Positions 11,056 through 22,558 of a stretch of 64,000 nt of DNA are shown in pieces (within the stretch, counting starts at the first letter, position 1; each line of letters starts with the position of its first letter). The translations under genes and the position numbers were made by a program. The notes beneath the pieces were generated by a model. The model saw nothing but the letters and a program-made list of their open reading frames with translations. It did not search any database and was not told the DNA's origin. Source of the DNA: Laguncularia racemosa (lineage: Eukaryota; Streptophyta; Magnoliopsida; Myrtales; Combretaceae); NCBI GenBank assembly GCA_037954665.1, contig JBBMOL010000195.1, forward strand, positions 1,235,088 to 1,299,087, read 5' to 3'.

Positions 11056-12368
11056 ACGACTCGTTCTCTCATACAGGTGCACTCACTTATAATCCAGAAA
11101 TTGAGAAGACTTTTAAGAGACAGCGAAGAGAAGCTAGGCTATGTCAAAAAGAAAACGTATCATCTTCATCCCCTAGACTGAACTTAGCATCGGATTTATC
11201 TGATTCATCCATTCATTCTGAAAAAGAAGACGATATGGCAAATCCTGAAAGAACATTAAGAGAATTGGCGGTACCGGATGTGAATCAACAACCACTTTGT
11301 ATTCACTATCATAAATTGGCTATTAAATTTGAGTTGAAATCTGGTTTAATACATTTGCTACCCACCTTTCATGGTCTTGAGAATGAAGATCCTCACAAAC
11401 ATTTGAAAGAGTTTCATATAGTGTGTTCTAGTATGAGGCCGCAAGGAATATCCGACGATCAAATCAAGTTACGTGCTTTTCCATTTTCTTTAAGTACTAG
11501 AGCTAAAGATTGGTTGTTTTATCTGCCTCCAGGTTCTATAACTACTCGGATAGATATGGTGAGGCTCTTCCTGGACAAATTTTTCCCTGTGTCTATAGTC
11601 GTTGGCATGAGAAGGGAGATTTGTGGTATCAAACAGAGGGACACCGAGACTCTTCATGAGTATTGGGAGAGGTTCAAGCAACTTTGTGCGAGCTGCCCAC
11701 AACATAGGATATCTGAACAACTTCTCATTCAATACTTCTATAAAGGCCTGCTTCTGATGGAGAGGAAGACGATGGATGCGGCAAGTGGAGGCGCCATAGT
11801 GAATAAAACCCCTGGTCAAGCTAGGGAATTGATCTCCATTATGGCTGCTAATTCGCAACAATTTGGGTATAGGCATGATACATCTTCAAGGAAGGTAAAT
11901 GAGGTAAGTGTTTCTAACCTTGAACATCAAATTTCTAACCTAACCTCTCTTGTGCAGCAGATAGCTCTTGGAAATACACAACAGGTGAAGGCTTGTGGAA
12001 TTTGTGCTGCTCCTAATCATCCCACCGATATGTGTCCCTCATTACAAGATGACAATCATGAGCATGCCAATGCTGTAGGAGGATTCCCAGGACAGCCACA
12101 AAGGAAATATGACCCCTACTCGAATACAGGATGGAGGGATCATCCTAACTTCAGATATGGCAATAAACCACAAAATTTCCAACAATTCCAACCTAAGCCA
12201 TCAAACCAAGTACCACAAGCTCCTTCCACTTCAGGTATGTCTCTTGAGGAAATTGTTAAATCTCTTGCTGTTAATACAAAACAATTTCAGGATGAGACAA
12301 AGCAGAGCATTCACAACTTGGAAAATCAGGTAAGCGAACTTGCTTCTTCTATAAACAGGTTAGAAACT
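11056..12368 (+). pseudogene. gag: gag, N-terminal and central part (element 1), interrupted by element 2
   Basis: Athila-type Gag, the structural protein that forms cytoplasmic particles and packages the RNA. The frame open from 11010 to 12371 contains the family stretches LKSGLIHLLPTFHGLENEDP, HKHLKEFHIV and IKLRAFPFSL, followed by a CX2CX4HX4C zinc knuckle (CGICAAPNHPTDMC, 11994-12035). By comparison with element 2, the natural start would be at 11056, but there the ATG has become ACG, and a one-base loss shortly after puts the true start out of frame with the body. A later in-frame ATG at 11235 could start a shortened protein. The frame is cut at 12368 by element 2; the remainder continues at 22559. 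Family assignment is secure; expression is not shown. Confidence 0.9.
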
Positions 12369-12591
12369 TGATAGAGCCATTTTATACTCAATCTTTATAG
12401 TATAAATTGTTTTAAATTATTATTGATTTTAAAGAAATCATAAGGAAATGGTACTTTAATTCTATCATCGTGATAAATCAGGTTAAATGGACTCAAGGAT
12501 GCTAATTCAAGTAAATTAGAGAAGTCATCTACAACTTGGTTCAAAGACAAGGATTTACACCACCGGAGGGAAGTACATGGGCGTGTAATTG

Positions 12592-12611
12592 AAGTACACG
12601 GCCGTGTACTT
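12592..12611. repeat. 20-bp perfect palindrome in LTR (element 2, 5')
   Basis: Same AAGTACACGGCCGTGTACTT as in element 1, at the same distance from the LTR start. Confidence 0.9.
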
Positions 12612-12853
12612 GGTTTTGAATCAACAAGAAGATACACGGTTGAAGTACATGGCCGTGTATCGGAAGCACGGTTTGAGGCACGGCCATGGCGCAAATCGTG
12701 TTACACACTGAATAAGAAGACGAAAATGTGGACTTTGAACAGAGAGAGACACGGCTTAGGGCACGGCCGTAGTGGAAGCCGTGGGAGAAACCGTGCTTGG
12801 AGCCATGGTGGAAGCTAGACGTGCCAAGGAGAAGAAAGTGTGGAACATCAACC

Positions 12854-13065
12854 AGATGAAGGCACGGCTTGAAATCTAGCCGTGGGTCTAACCGTGGTAC
12901 ACACTGGACACAGATGAAGACTTGTAAATTATGCACAGATGAAGGCACGGCTTGAAATTTGGCCGTATGTGTAAACGTGGTACACACTGGGGGCGGATGA
13001 AGACTTGAAGAATATGCACAGAGGATGGCACGGCTTGACCCACGGCCGTGTGGTAGGGCGTGCCA
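12854..13065 (+). repeat. 83-bp tandem repeat in the U3 of element 2
   Basis: Units start at 12854, 12937 and 13020. Each begins AGATGAAGGCACGGCTTGAA or a variant, followed by a CCGTG word and GGTACACACTGG. The third unit is partial. The same period is present in the 3' LTR (about 21308, 21391, 21474) and absent from element 1. Repeats in U3 often act as enhancers, but that role is an inference here. Confidence 0.85.
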
Positions 13066-13159
13066 AGTTGACGAATCTTCACTTCTCGAAATCTACTTGG
13101 AAAAGGAAAGACATTTTCGTATCTTGCTCGCAAAAGATCACATGCTATCCCTCTAATAA

Positions 13160-13167
13160 TATAAATA
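13160..13167 (+). promoter_or_regulatory. TATA box, element 2 5' LTR
   Basis: TATAAATA followed by GAGCCAACCCTAGAGGG. It is the best core-promoter match in the LTR, and transcription would be expected to start about 30 bp downstream. Confidence 0.65.
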
Positions 13168-14106
13168 GAGCCAACCCTAGAGGGTAAGGGGAATCTTTTG
13201 AATCTTGGATCACCTTGGAGACAAGAAGGAAACGCGGAGGCAGAGCAGGCAGCCGGAAACAGAGGCTTGTTATGTTTTTATTTTTATTTTTCGTTTTATT
13301 GATGAACATGTGTAGCTAAGCTACTTTTCTAGCCAAAGGGTCATAGCTGTTTAATTCTCCACGAATTGTGAGGTCTAATTGACTTGTATTTATTCTATTC
13401 CTTGCTTTCGGGTATTCATATATCTTCTGATCGTTTTGTCATTATTATCTTTGTTGATTGGTATGAATAGAGCTCTTCTACTCAATTAGCAAGTTAATAT
13501 ATTGTCAACTAGCACGTCAAATCCGTAATTGTTTGATTGTTCTAGTCTTAGTGACGCAATAACATGTTTGGTTATAAAAGAGATGATCGAATTCATGTTA
13601 TGGAGGTGTGTGATCATGTTTAAATAGGTTATCTTATAATCTACTGGCATGAATTGGTGGTCTCTCTAGATCTTAATGCTATTGATAGATTAAATCCTAA
13701 ACGCTTGTCTAGGGTTGTTTAATCAATAAGAGAAATAATTCAAAGCGTTTGTCTGAGGTTATCGAGGAAGTAAGGAGAGATAGATTGTTAGAGCTTGTTA
13801 ATAACCATAACCAGTTTATCTAGAACTAAGAATAGAGAACATTTGCATCGATGATCAATTCCTTGAATTAAACTATCTTGATTCCTTTGGCTAGGCTTTT
13901 ATTAATATCCGATTTTCTTACCTTGTTTTACTTTATTTTGATTCACAAACAAAACCCCCCATTTTTCTTTTCCCTTTTTATTCTCCTTGAATAGAAATAA
14001 GTTTAACCAATCTCTGTGGATTCGACCCTACTCACCACTATATGCAAATCATATAATTGTCTAGGAGTAGGTTTTATTTTTGTTGGATTCGACACCTATC
14101 AAATTT

Positions 14107-14124
14107 TGGCGCCGTTGCTGGGGA
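14107..14124 (+). other. Primer-binding site, tRNA-Asp (element 2)
   Basis: TGGCGCCGTTGCTGGGGA matches the 3' end of plant tRNA-Asp with one mismatch (T for C at the twelfth base). It lies 5 bp after the LTR. Confidence 0.9.
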
Positions 14125-14152
14125 TTGGTGTCAAATTTATTTCTATTCTTGT

Positions 14153-16557
14153 ATGACTCGTTCTTCTCAGACAGGTGAACTAACTTATAATCCGGAGATT
14201 GAGAAGACTCTAAAGAGGCTGCGACAAGAAGCTAGATCATCCCCTGGACCGAACTTAGTATCGGACTGGTCTGATTCATCCTTGATTATGAAAAACAGGA
14301 CGACATGGAAAATCTCGAGAGAACCTTAAGGGAGTTGGCTGCACCGGATGTGAATCAACAACCACTTTGTATTCACTATCCTGAACTAGCTGTGGAATTC
14401 GAGTTGAAATCTGGGTTAATACATCTGCTACCTACATTTCATGGTCTTGAGAATGAAGATCCTCACAAGCATTTGAAAGAGTTCCATATAGTGTGTTCTA
14501 GTATGAGGCCGCAAGGAATAACCGACGATCAAATCAAGCTACGCGCTTTTCCATTTTCTTTAAGTACTAAAGCTAAAGATTGGTTGTTTTATTTGCCTCC
14601 AGGTTCTATAACCACATGGACTAATATGGTGAGACTCTTCTTGGACAAATTCTTCCCCGCATCCAGAGCCGCTGGTATAAGAAGAGAAATTTGTGGTATA
14701 AAACAAAGGGACACCGAGACTCTTCATGAGTATTAGGAGAGGTTCAAGCAATTGTGTGCAAGCTGCCCACAACATGGGATATCTGAACAACTCCTTACCC
14801 AATACTTCTACGAGGGCCTACTTCCGATGGAGAGGAAGATGATGGATGCTGCAAGTGGAGGCGCCATAGTAAACAAAACCCCTAGTCAAGCTAGGGAATT
14901 GATCTCCATTATGGCTACCAATTCGCAACAATTTGGGTATAGGCATGATACATCTTCAAGGAAGGTAAATGAGGTAAGTATGTCTAACCTTGAACATCAA
15001 ATTTCTAATCTAACCTCCCTTGTGCAGCAGCTAGCTCTTGGAAATACCCAACAGGTGAAAGCTTGTGGAATTTGTGCTGCTCCTAGTCATCCGACCGACA
15101 TGTGCCCCACATTGCAAGATGACAACCATGAACATGCCAATGCTGTAGGCGGATTCCCAGGACAACCACAAAGGAAATATGATCCCTATTCAAATACTTA
15201 CAATCTTGGATGGAGGGATCACCCTAACTTCAGATATGGCAATAAACCACAAAACTTCCAACAATTCCAACCTAAGCCATCAAACCAAGTATCACAAGCT
15301 CCTTCCACTTCAGGTATGTCCCTAGAGGAAATTGTTAAATCACTTGCCGTTAATACAAAACAATTTCAGGATGAGACAAAGCAGAGCATCCACAACTTGG
15401 AAAATCAGGTAAGTCAACTTGCTTCTTCTCCAAATAGGTTGGAAACTCAAGGTAAGTTACCTTCTCAAACCGTCACAAATCTAAAGCAAAGTGCTAATGC
15501 AATTACCTTGAGAAGTGGAACGAAATTGCAGGGATCAAATGAGGAGGATCACCGAACTAATCCTGAGGAAGAGACTGAGAAAGAAACTCCAACTCTAAGC
15601 CAGCAGAACAATCAGATCAAAAGACCCCTCATTGAACCACCAAAGGTCATGACAACAGCACTTCCTTTCCCTTCCAGACTAGCAAAATCCAAGAATGAAG
15701 CTGAAGAAAAAGAGATTCTTGACACTTTTCGCAAAGTTGAGGTAAACATTCCCTTGCTGGATGCTATTAAGCAAGTACCTCGTTATGCTAAATTTCTAAA
15801 AGAATTGTGCACTAACAAAATAAAGCTGAAAGGTAATGAAAAGATTAGTGTAGGTGAGAATGTTTCAGCTATTCTTCAAAAGAAGCTTCCTCCTAAATGT
15901 GAGGATCCAGGTATGTTTACTATTCCTTGCAAAATAGGTAACCTTGGAATCACTAAAGCTATGTGTGATTTAGGCGCTTCAATCAATGTTATGCCTTTGT
16001 CTGTTTATCAATGTTTAAATGTTGGCCCCCTAAAGGAAACAGGCGTTATTGTTCAACTTGCTGATAGGTCCAATGTTTATCTTAAGGGAGTTCTAGAAGA
16101 TGTTTTAGTACAAGTTAATGGTTTGGTTTTCCCCGCAGATTTTTACGTGCTTGACATGGAAAATGATGATTCTCGTAATTCATCGATGATATTATTAGGG
16201 AGACCATTTCTTAAGACATCTAGAACAAAAATCGATGTACATGACGGTAACCTCACTATGGAATTTGATGGTGAAGTGATTAAATTTAACATTTATGATG
16301 CCATGAAATATCCTAGTGATATCTCTCCTATTTTTGTTGTGGATGTTATTGACCCATTGACACAGGCTACATTTGACTTGATAGATGATGATGAGTTGAA
16401 AATTGTACTTAATAGGAGTCTTACTATTAATGCATTGAAAACTCTTAAGGAGAAGCTTGTAATATCCTCTGATTTGCAGGACAAGATTTGGAAGTTGGAA
16501 TCATTAAAACCTATCAGGTATGATGTGTCCTACATTCATTTACCCCCTTCTAACACA
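14153..16557 (+). pseudogene. gag: gag and protease (element 2), broken
   Basis: The start ATG at 14153 begins MTRSSQTGELTYNPEIEKT. A one-base loss near 14285-14290 shifts the frame into the one running 14305-16560. A TAG at 14734-14736 (Trp codon in element 1) interrupts the Gag core. Downstream lie the zinc knuckle CGICAAPSHPTDMC (15064-15105), a linker rich in Gln/Glu/Lys (15.4-15.65 kb) and an aspartic protease with the active-site motif DLGAS (15967-15981) in the context CDLGASINVMP; Athila-type proteases have DLGAS where most retroviral proteases have D(S/T)G. The frame ends at TAA 16558-16560, at a place where element 1 is open, so gag, protease and pol were probably one frame in the ancestor. 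Gag forms the particle; the protease cuts the polyprotein. Confidence 0.92.
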
Positions 16558-16560
16558 TAA

Positions 16561-17733
16561 CTTCTTCCTTCTATTGTGCAGGCACCGAAGCTAGAATTAA
16601 AACCCTTACCCGAACATCTAAAATATATTTTCTTAGGAGAAAAGGAGACTCTTGCTGTGATAGTCTCTAACAAGCTAAGTACTTTAGAAGAAGAAAAGTT
16701 GATTCGGGTGTTGAGGGAGTACAAAGAAGCCATTGGATGGTCCATAGCTGATATCAAAGGACTAAGCCCCTCCACCTGCATGCACAAGATTTTGATGGAA
16801 GATAATTGCAAACCTTCAAGGGAAGTTCAGCGTCGTTTGAATCCACCTATGATGGAGGTAGTTAAGAAAGAGATCTTGAAACTTCTTGATGCAGGTATGA
16901 TCTATCCAATTTCCGACAGCAAATGGGTAAGTCCGATCCAAGTTGTTCCAAAGAAAACAGGCTTAACTGTGATTGAAAACTCCGATTGTGAGTTAATTCC
17001 TACTCGGGTTCAGAATGGATGGGGGGTTTGTGTTGATTACAGGAAGTTAAACGCATCAACTCGGAAGGACCACTTCCCTCTTCCTTTTCTTGATCAGATG
17101 CTTGAACGTTTGGCTGGCCATTCTCACTATTGTTGTCTTGATGGTTATTCAGGTTTTCATCAAATTCCAGTGGCACCGGAAGATCAAGAGAAGATCACTT
17201 TCACTTGTCCATTCGGTACTTTTGCGTATCAAAGGATGCCTTTTGGGCTCTGCAATTCCCCAGCCACATTCCAAAGATGTATGGTTAGTATATTTTCAGA
17301 TTATGTGGAGAATATTATAGAAGTTTTCATGGATGACTTTACCGTCTATGGTAATTCTTTTGATTCATGTTTGACTAACCTTACAAAAGTGCTTCAAAGA
17401 TGTATAGATAAAAATCTAGTGTTGAATTATGAAAAATGTCACTTTATGGTTGAACAGAGTCTCATTTTAGGCCATATAGTATCTTCTAAGGGGCTTGAAG
17501 TCGATAAAGCTAAGGTAGAACTGATTAAATCTTTACCTTACCCTGTAAGTGTACGGGAAATTCGGTCTTTTCTTGGGAGTACAGGATTCTATCGACGCTT
17601 CATCAAGGATTTCTCCAAGATTACTCAACCCTTATGTCGATTGCTACAAAAAGAAGTGACATTTGAGTTCGATGAGGCCTGCAAGAACGCTTTTGACATA
17701 CTGAGGGACAAGTTAACTTCTGCTCCAATCATC
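16561..17733 (+). pseudogene. pol: Reverse transcriptase domain of pol (element 2)
   Basis: This is the best preserved RT in the window. The frame from 16576 covers the whole palm and fingers: VSPIQVVPKKTG, RVQNGWGVCVDYRKLN, FHQIPVAPEDQEK, the RMPFGLCNSPATF block and the catalytic FMDD (17326-17337) in VFMDDFTVYG, then the FLGSTGFYRRFIKDFSKI connection region. FMDD in place of YVDD is usual for Athila/Tat elements. It copies genomic RNA into cDNA from the tRNA-Asp primer. The frame is preceded by the stop at 16558 and ends at TAA 17734-17736, which is CAA in element 1. Without these two stops it would run on from protease into RNase H. Confidence 0.93.
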
Positions 17734-17736
17734 TAA

Positions 17737-18110
17737 CCACCCGACTGGACCCTTCCCTTTGAAATCATGTGTGATGCGAGCAACTATGCAGTTGGAGCAG
17801 TTCTTGGCCAAAGAGTTGGGAGAGCTTCTCATGCCATTTATTATGCTTCCAGAACTATTGGATAATGCTCAATGCAACTATTCCACAACGGAAAAAGAAC
17901 TCTTGGCTATTGTTTTTACATTAGAAAAATTCAGATCATATTTACTTGGTACTAAGGTAATTGTTTACTCTGATCATGCAGCTCTTAAATACCTGCTCGC
18001 GAAGGAGGCGAAACCAAGACTTATTCGATGGATACTCCTCTTACAAGAGTTCGATCTGGAGAAACGTGATAGGAAAGGCTCAGAAAACTTACTCAGTTGA
18101 ATTCCTATCA
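17737..18110 (+). pseudogene. pol: RNase H domain of pol (element 2), frameshifted
   Basis: This degrades the RNA strand of the RNA-DNA hybrid. The first acidic motif MCDASNYAVGAVLG is readable from 17767. Near 17855 one extra base relative to element 1 shifts the frame. The rest (STTEKELLAIVFTLEKFRSY, YSDHAALKYLL) is in the next frame until 18100. A 13-bp loss then removes the last acidic motif, which element 1 keeps as ADHLSR. The domain therefore lacks a key motif as well as its frame. Confidence 0.88.
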
Positions 18111-19480
18111 GTGAAGGGTCCACACAAATACAAGATGATTTTCCAGATGAGTATCTCTTTTCTATTCAAAAGACAATTCCGTGGTATGCTGATATTGTCA
18201 ATTATTTAGTTACTAAGACACTACCAAGTGATTTGTCTAGGGCTCAAAAAGATAAAATTAAAAGTGATGCTAAGTATTATGTATCGGATGATCCATATTT
18301 GTGGAAACATTGTACTGATCAAATCATTATAAGGTGTATTTCTCAAGATGATATTCCTTCTATCTTGCAATTTTGTCACTCATATGCATGTGGTGGACAT
18401 TTTGGCCCTAAGAGGACAACTCAAAAGGTATTAGGGTGTGGTTTGTTTTGGCCTACATTGTTTTGTGACTCTTTTATGTTTTGTAAGTCTTGTGAACGAT
18501 GTCAAAAGATTGGGAACTTAGGACGTAGAGATCAAATGCCACTTACCCCTATTCTTGCTTGTGAAATATTTGATATATAGGGTATTGACTTCATGGGTCA
18601 TTTTCCTCCTTCCTTCGGTAATGTTTACATCCTTCTTGCTGTGGATTATGTTTCAAAATGGGTGGAAGCCAAAGCGACTCGAACTAATGATGCTAAAGTT
18701 GTTGTGGATTTTGTTAAATCTCATATTTTTGCTAGGTTCGGGACACCAAAGGCTCTTATCAGTGATCGTGGCACACACTTTTGTAATAGGATAGTGGAAA
18801 CTCTACTAAAAAAATACAGGGTCACTCATCGCACTTCCACCGCATACAACCCTCAAACCAATGGATTGGCAGAAGTCTCAAATCGAGAAATCAAGTCTAT
18901 TCTGGAAAAAACCGTCAATCCAAGCAGGAAGGACTGGGGCACAAGACTTAAGGATGCATTATGGGCCTACCGGACAGCTTACAAGACCCCTATAGGTATG
19001 TCTCCTTACCGTTTAATATTTGGCAAACCATGTCATCTCCCTGTGGAGCTGGAACATAAGGCGTATTGGGCTGTAAAACAATGTAACACGCGAATGGATG
19101 AGGCGGGTGAACACAGAAAACTTCAATTACAAGAACTTGAGGAGATTCGAAGAGAAGCTTATGAGAGTACTAAAATCTACAAGGAAAAAACAAAGGATTT
19201 TCATGATCAAATGATTTCCCGAAAGAATTTTTCTGTAGGTCAAAAAGTATTACTTTACCATTCTCGATTGAAATTGTTTCCTGGCAAACTACAATCACGG
19301 TGGATTGGTCCTTTTGTTATCACTAACATATTTTCACATGGTGCAGTTGAGATCACAAGCCTTGAAACTGGTAAGACCTTCAAAGTTAATGGTCATTGCT
19401 TCAAACCTTTTTATGAAGGATTTCAAGTATGTAATATTGAAGAAACCAGTTTAACTCACCCCGAGTATTGTGATCGATGA
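18111..19480 (+). pseudogene. pol: Integrase domain of pol (element 2)
   Basis: Inserts the cDNA into the host chromosome. The N-terminal zinc region (H-H-C-C; CHSYACGGHF and CKSCERCQK) lies at about 18375-18510. A TAG at 18578-18580 (Trp codon in element 1) separates it from the catalytic core. The core has Asp at 18587 (GIDFMG), Asp at 18764 (ISDRGTHF) and Glu at 18872 (TNGLAEVSN), exactly 35 residues between the last two: a standard D-D-35-E. The C-terminal part has the GPF form of the GPY/F module (RWIGPFVITNIF, about 19300-19335). No chromodomain follows, which fits Athila. The frame 18593-19480 ends at TGA after PEYCDR. Confidence 0.93.
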
Positions 19481-19518
19481 CAGGAACATCTAGCCAAAGA
19501 CGTTAAAAGAGGGTGCTT

Positions 19519-19536
19519 CATGGGAGGCAACCCATG
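19519..19536 (+). other. Conserved post-pol hairpin (element 2)
   Basis: CATGGG-AGGCAA-CCCATG, a 6-bp stem with a 6-base loop, 38 bp after the pol stop. The loop GGGAGGCAACCC is a recurrent sequence downstream of pol in plant Athila/Tat-type elements. Element 1 has the same hairpin at 26641-26656 with a 5-bp stem. Confidence 0.6.
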
Positions 19537-20295
19537 TAAAAAAAAAAAAAAGAAGTTTTGTTTTGCATTAGTTTTGGTTTGTTTTAGTTTAGTTTGTTTT
19601 GATTTTAGTGTAGTTTTGAACTCTTTGGATCAGCTGCAGCAAGGATACACATAATCAGATGACACTTTCCAGAGCTTAAGGGGAAAACTCCAATACCAAG
19701 GAAGTACCAGTATTTCCTTTCTCTTATTCTCTAATGTTCCTTGAGTTGTTAATTCCTTTTCAATTGTGCTAAATTAGGAACAGTGAGGACACTGTTCAAG
19801 CTAAGTGTGGGGGAGAGGATAATAAATTATAGAGAATAGAGAATTGATCCATACTTTGAATGTTTGTCCTTAAGCAATTTTAAGCCAAATTTTTTCAAAT
19901 TTATCATGAAATCTAGAGATTGTACTAAATGTTGTAATAAGCATCTACAAAATGTGAAATTGACTTATTCAAATGTTTTACTCACCCACTGCTATGATTA
20001 GAATACATGGTTAAAATTAAGTAGTGAAATCTTTAAGAAACAAATTTACCTTGTATTTAGCTTTAGAATTGGAAGTCTAAGAGTAAGTCGAGTCCCTAAG
20101 TGAAAAATAAACAAGTTTACTTCTAGGTTATATTAGCTGCTGTATACTCTTTGAAGTTGTTTGTAAAGCAATCATAACACTTAGTGAAAAAAAAAAATCA
20201 AGCATAGCCATTACTCCAATGATTCAACTAATTGAGTTAAGAGTATTCAAACTTGAATGTTAGAGTGAGGAAGAGTCCGTAGGGGTATCTCAAAA

Positions 20296-20322
20296 CCCGG
20301 TCACTTGAGTGATGAGCTCGGG
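20296..20322 (+). other. Conserved nested hairpin in the non-coding tract (element 2)
   Basis: CCCG pairs with CGGG around an inner TCACT-TG-AGTGA hairpin. Element 1 keeps every paired base at 27656-27682, within a GC-richer island (about 20255-20410) in an otherwise AT-rich tract. A possible role in RNA packaging, dimerisation or export is inferred only. Confidence 0.5.
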
Positions 20323-20844
20323 ATGTTGCCGACTCAATGAACTCACTATAACGATAAGGGCGAAAAAGGAAAAGTTCATGAAAAGAAGCGGGCAAAAACC
20401 CGTCAAAATAGATGCTTGAATAAATCAAAAGAACATGAATGTGAACATTCATTGAATAAAACAAAGATGTATAAAAGGGAGAATATCTAGCAAAGAGCTT
20501 ATACCATATGCTTTTACTTTATACTGCAAAGATTATATGTTTGATAATATCCAATGAAGTTTAATTGGGTGTTTTTCCTTAGTGGATTAAGTATTTACTT
20601 TTCGAATAAAAATTCTTTTGCTAAACATGAGGATTAAAGTTTGTTTTGTTTAGATTAGCTATTGAATTTTGTCCATAGTAATTTGATCACAGGAAACCAA
20701 TTTGGTTGAAGTAGTAGACATTAAATTACAAGTCATGAATTACAAATGAATAGATGCTTGGAATGATGAAAAGAAAGTTTGTATAATCTATGACAGATTT
20801 CTCAATTGATTTGATGCAAATGCTTGAGGACAAGCAAGAGTTGA

Positions 20845-20858
20845 AGTGTGGGGGAATT
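20845..20858 (+). other. Polypurine tract (element 2)
   Basis: AGTGTGGGGGAATT directly abuts the 3' LTR start at 20859. It is the plus-strand primer for cDNA synthesis. Confidence 0.85.
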
Positions 20859-22553
20859 TGATAGAGCCATTTTATACTCAATATTTATAGTATAAATTGT
20901 ATTAAATTATTATTGATTTTATAGAAATCATAAGGAAATGGTACTTTAATTCTATCATCGTGATAAATCAGGTTAAATGGAGTCAAGGACGCTAATTCAA
21001 GTAAATTAGAGAAGTCATCTACAACTTGGTTCAAAGACAAGGATTTACACCACCGGAGGGAAGTACATAGGCGTGTAATTGAAGTACACGGCCGTGTACT
21101 TGGTTTTGAATCAACAGGAAGATACACGGTTGAAGTACACGGCCCTGTATCGGAAGCACGGTTTGAGGCACGGCCATGGCGCAAACCGTATTACACACTG
21201 AACAAGAAGACGAAAATGTGGACTTTGAACAGAGAGAGACATGGCTTAGGGCACGGCCGTGGTGGAAGCTAGACGTGCCAAGGAGAAGAAAGTGTGGAAC
21301 ATCAACCAAATGAAGGCACGACTTGAAATCTAGCCATGGGTCTAACCGTGGTACACACTGGACACGGATGAAGACTTGTAGATTATGCACAGATGAAGGC
21401 ACGGCTTGAAATCTGGCCGTGTGTGTAACCGTGGTACACACTGGGCGCGGATGAAGACTTGAAGAATATGCACAGAGGATGGCACGGCTTGACCCACGGC
21501 CGTGTGGTAGGGCGTGCCAGGCAGACGAATCTTCACTTCTCGAAATCTACTTGGAAAAGGAAAGACATTTTCGTATCTTGCTCGCAAAAGATCACATGTT
21601 ATCCCTCTAATAATATAAATAGAGCCAACCCTAGAGGGTTAGGGGAATCTTTTGAATCTTGGATCACCTTGGAGACAAGAAGGAAACGCGGAGGCAGAGC
21701 AGGCAGCCGGAAACAGAGGCTTGTTATGTTTTTATTTTTATTTTTCGTTTTATTGATGAACATGTGTAGCTAAGCTACTTTTCTACCCAAAGGGTCATAG
21801 CTGTTTAATTCTCCACGAATTGTGAGGTCTAATTGACTTGTATTTATTCTATTCTTTGCTTTCGGGTATTCATATATCTTCTGATCATTTTGTCATTATT
21901 ATCTTTGTTGATTGGTATGAATAGAGCTCTTCTACTCAATTAGCAAGTTAATATATTGTCAACTAGCACGTCAAATCCGTAATTGTTTGATTGTTCTAGT
22001 CTTAGTGACGCAATAACATGTTTGGTTATAAAAGAGATGATCGAATTCATGTTATGGAGGTGTGTGATCATGTTTAAATAGGTTATCTTATAATCTACTG
22101 GCATGAATTGGTGGTCTCTCTAGATCTTAATGCTATTGATAGATTAAATCCTAAACACTTGTCTAGGGTTGTTTAATCAATAAGAGAAATAATTCAAAGC
22201 GCTTGTCTCAGGTTATCGAGGAAGTAAGGAGAGATAGGTTGTTAGAGCTTGTTAATAACCATAACCAGTTTATCTAGAACTAAGAATAGAGAACATTTGC
22301 ATCGATGATCAATTCCTTGAATTAAACTATCTTGATTCCTTTGGCTAGGCTTTTATTAATATCCGATTTTCTTACCTTGTTTTACTTTATTTTGATTCAC
22401 AAACAAAACCCCCCATTTTTCTTTTCCCTTTTTATTCTCCTTGAATAGAAATAAGTTTAACCAATCTCTTGGATTCGACCCTATCACCACTATATGCAAA
22501 TCATATAATTGTCTAGGAGTAGGTATTATTTTTGTTGGATTCGACTCCCATCA
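20859..22553 (+). repeat. 3' LTR of element 2
   Basis: A 1695-bp partner of 12369-14101, with the palindrome at 21082-21101, 83-bp repeats at about 21308-21525 and TATA box at 21614-21621. It ends CCCATCA before AAACT. Confidence 0.94.
21082..21101. repeat. 20-bp perfect palindrome in LTR (element 2, 3')
   Basis: Same AAGTACACGGCCGTGTACTT, unchanged between both LTRs although neighbouring bases have mutated. Confidence 0.9.
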
Positions 22554-22558
22554 AAACT

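Larger units (their letters stand above)
12369..14101 (+). repeat. 5' LTR of element 2
   Basis: A 1733-bp LTR, TGATAGAGCC to CACCTATCA. U3 carries the 20-bp palindrome (12592-12611), many GCACGG/GGCCGTG words and an 83-bp tandem repeat (12854 onward). TATA box at 13160. It is 38 bp longer than its partner at 20859-22553, mainly because of one segment near 12770-12820 that the 3' copy lacks. Confidence 0.94.
19481..20844 (+). other. Non-coding tract between pol and 3' LTR of element 2
   Basis: Athila relatives often carry an env-like gene here. I find no frame longer than about 75 residues and no signal-peptide or transmembrane pattern. The tract is nevertheless alignable with that of element 1 (26599-28165), with conserved hairpins at 19519-19536 and 20296-20322. 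It contains poly-A and T-rich stretches (19538-19610). Confidence 0.8.
12369..22553 (+). mobile_element. Element 2: Athila-type Ty3/gypsy retrotransposon inserted in element 1
   Basis: A 10,185-bp element, TGATAGAGCC to CCCATCA, flanked by the 5-bp duplication AAACT (12364-12368 and 22554-22558). Removing the element and one copy of AAACT rejoins element 1 into a sequence matching element 2 itself around 15445, which confirms the boundaries. Order: 5' LTR, primer site, gag-protease, RT, RNase H, integrase, 1.4-kb non-coding tract, polypurine tract, 3' LTR. It belongs to the same family as its host but to a distinct LTR subtype. Its LTRs differ at about 9 of the first 300 bp by eye, so it is not a very recent insertion. 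Multiple stops and frameshifts make it non-autonomous. Confidence 0.95.

Noticed and set aside
11490..11876. Minus-strand frame of 128 residues in gag
   Set aside because: Shadow of the gag frame on the plus strand, which has clear family motifs.
12541..12987. Minus-strand open frame in the LTR of element 2 (also 21031-21441), with apparent repeats of a Pro/Cys-rich motif
   Set aside because: It is the antisense of the CACGG repeat array; its repeats are explained by the DNA repeats, and its counterpart in the other LTR has changed length.
20237..20464. Possible env-like or small secreted protein in the tract after pol (minus frame)
   Set aside because: Not conserved as a frame in element 1, where the same region differs by indels; the hairpins explain the conservation better.
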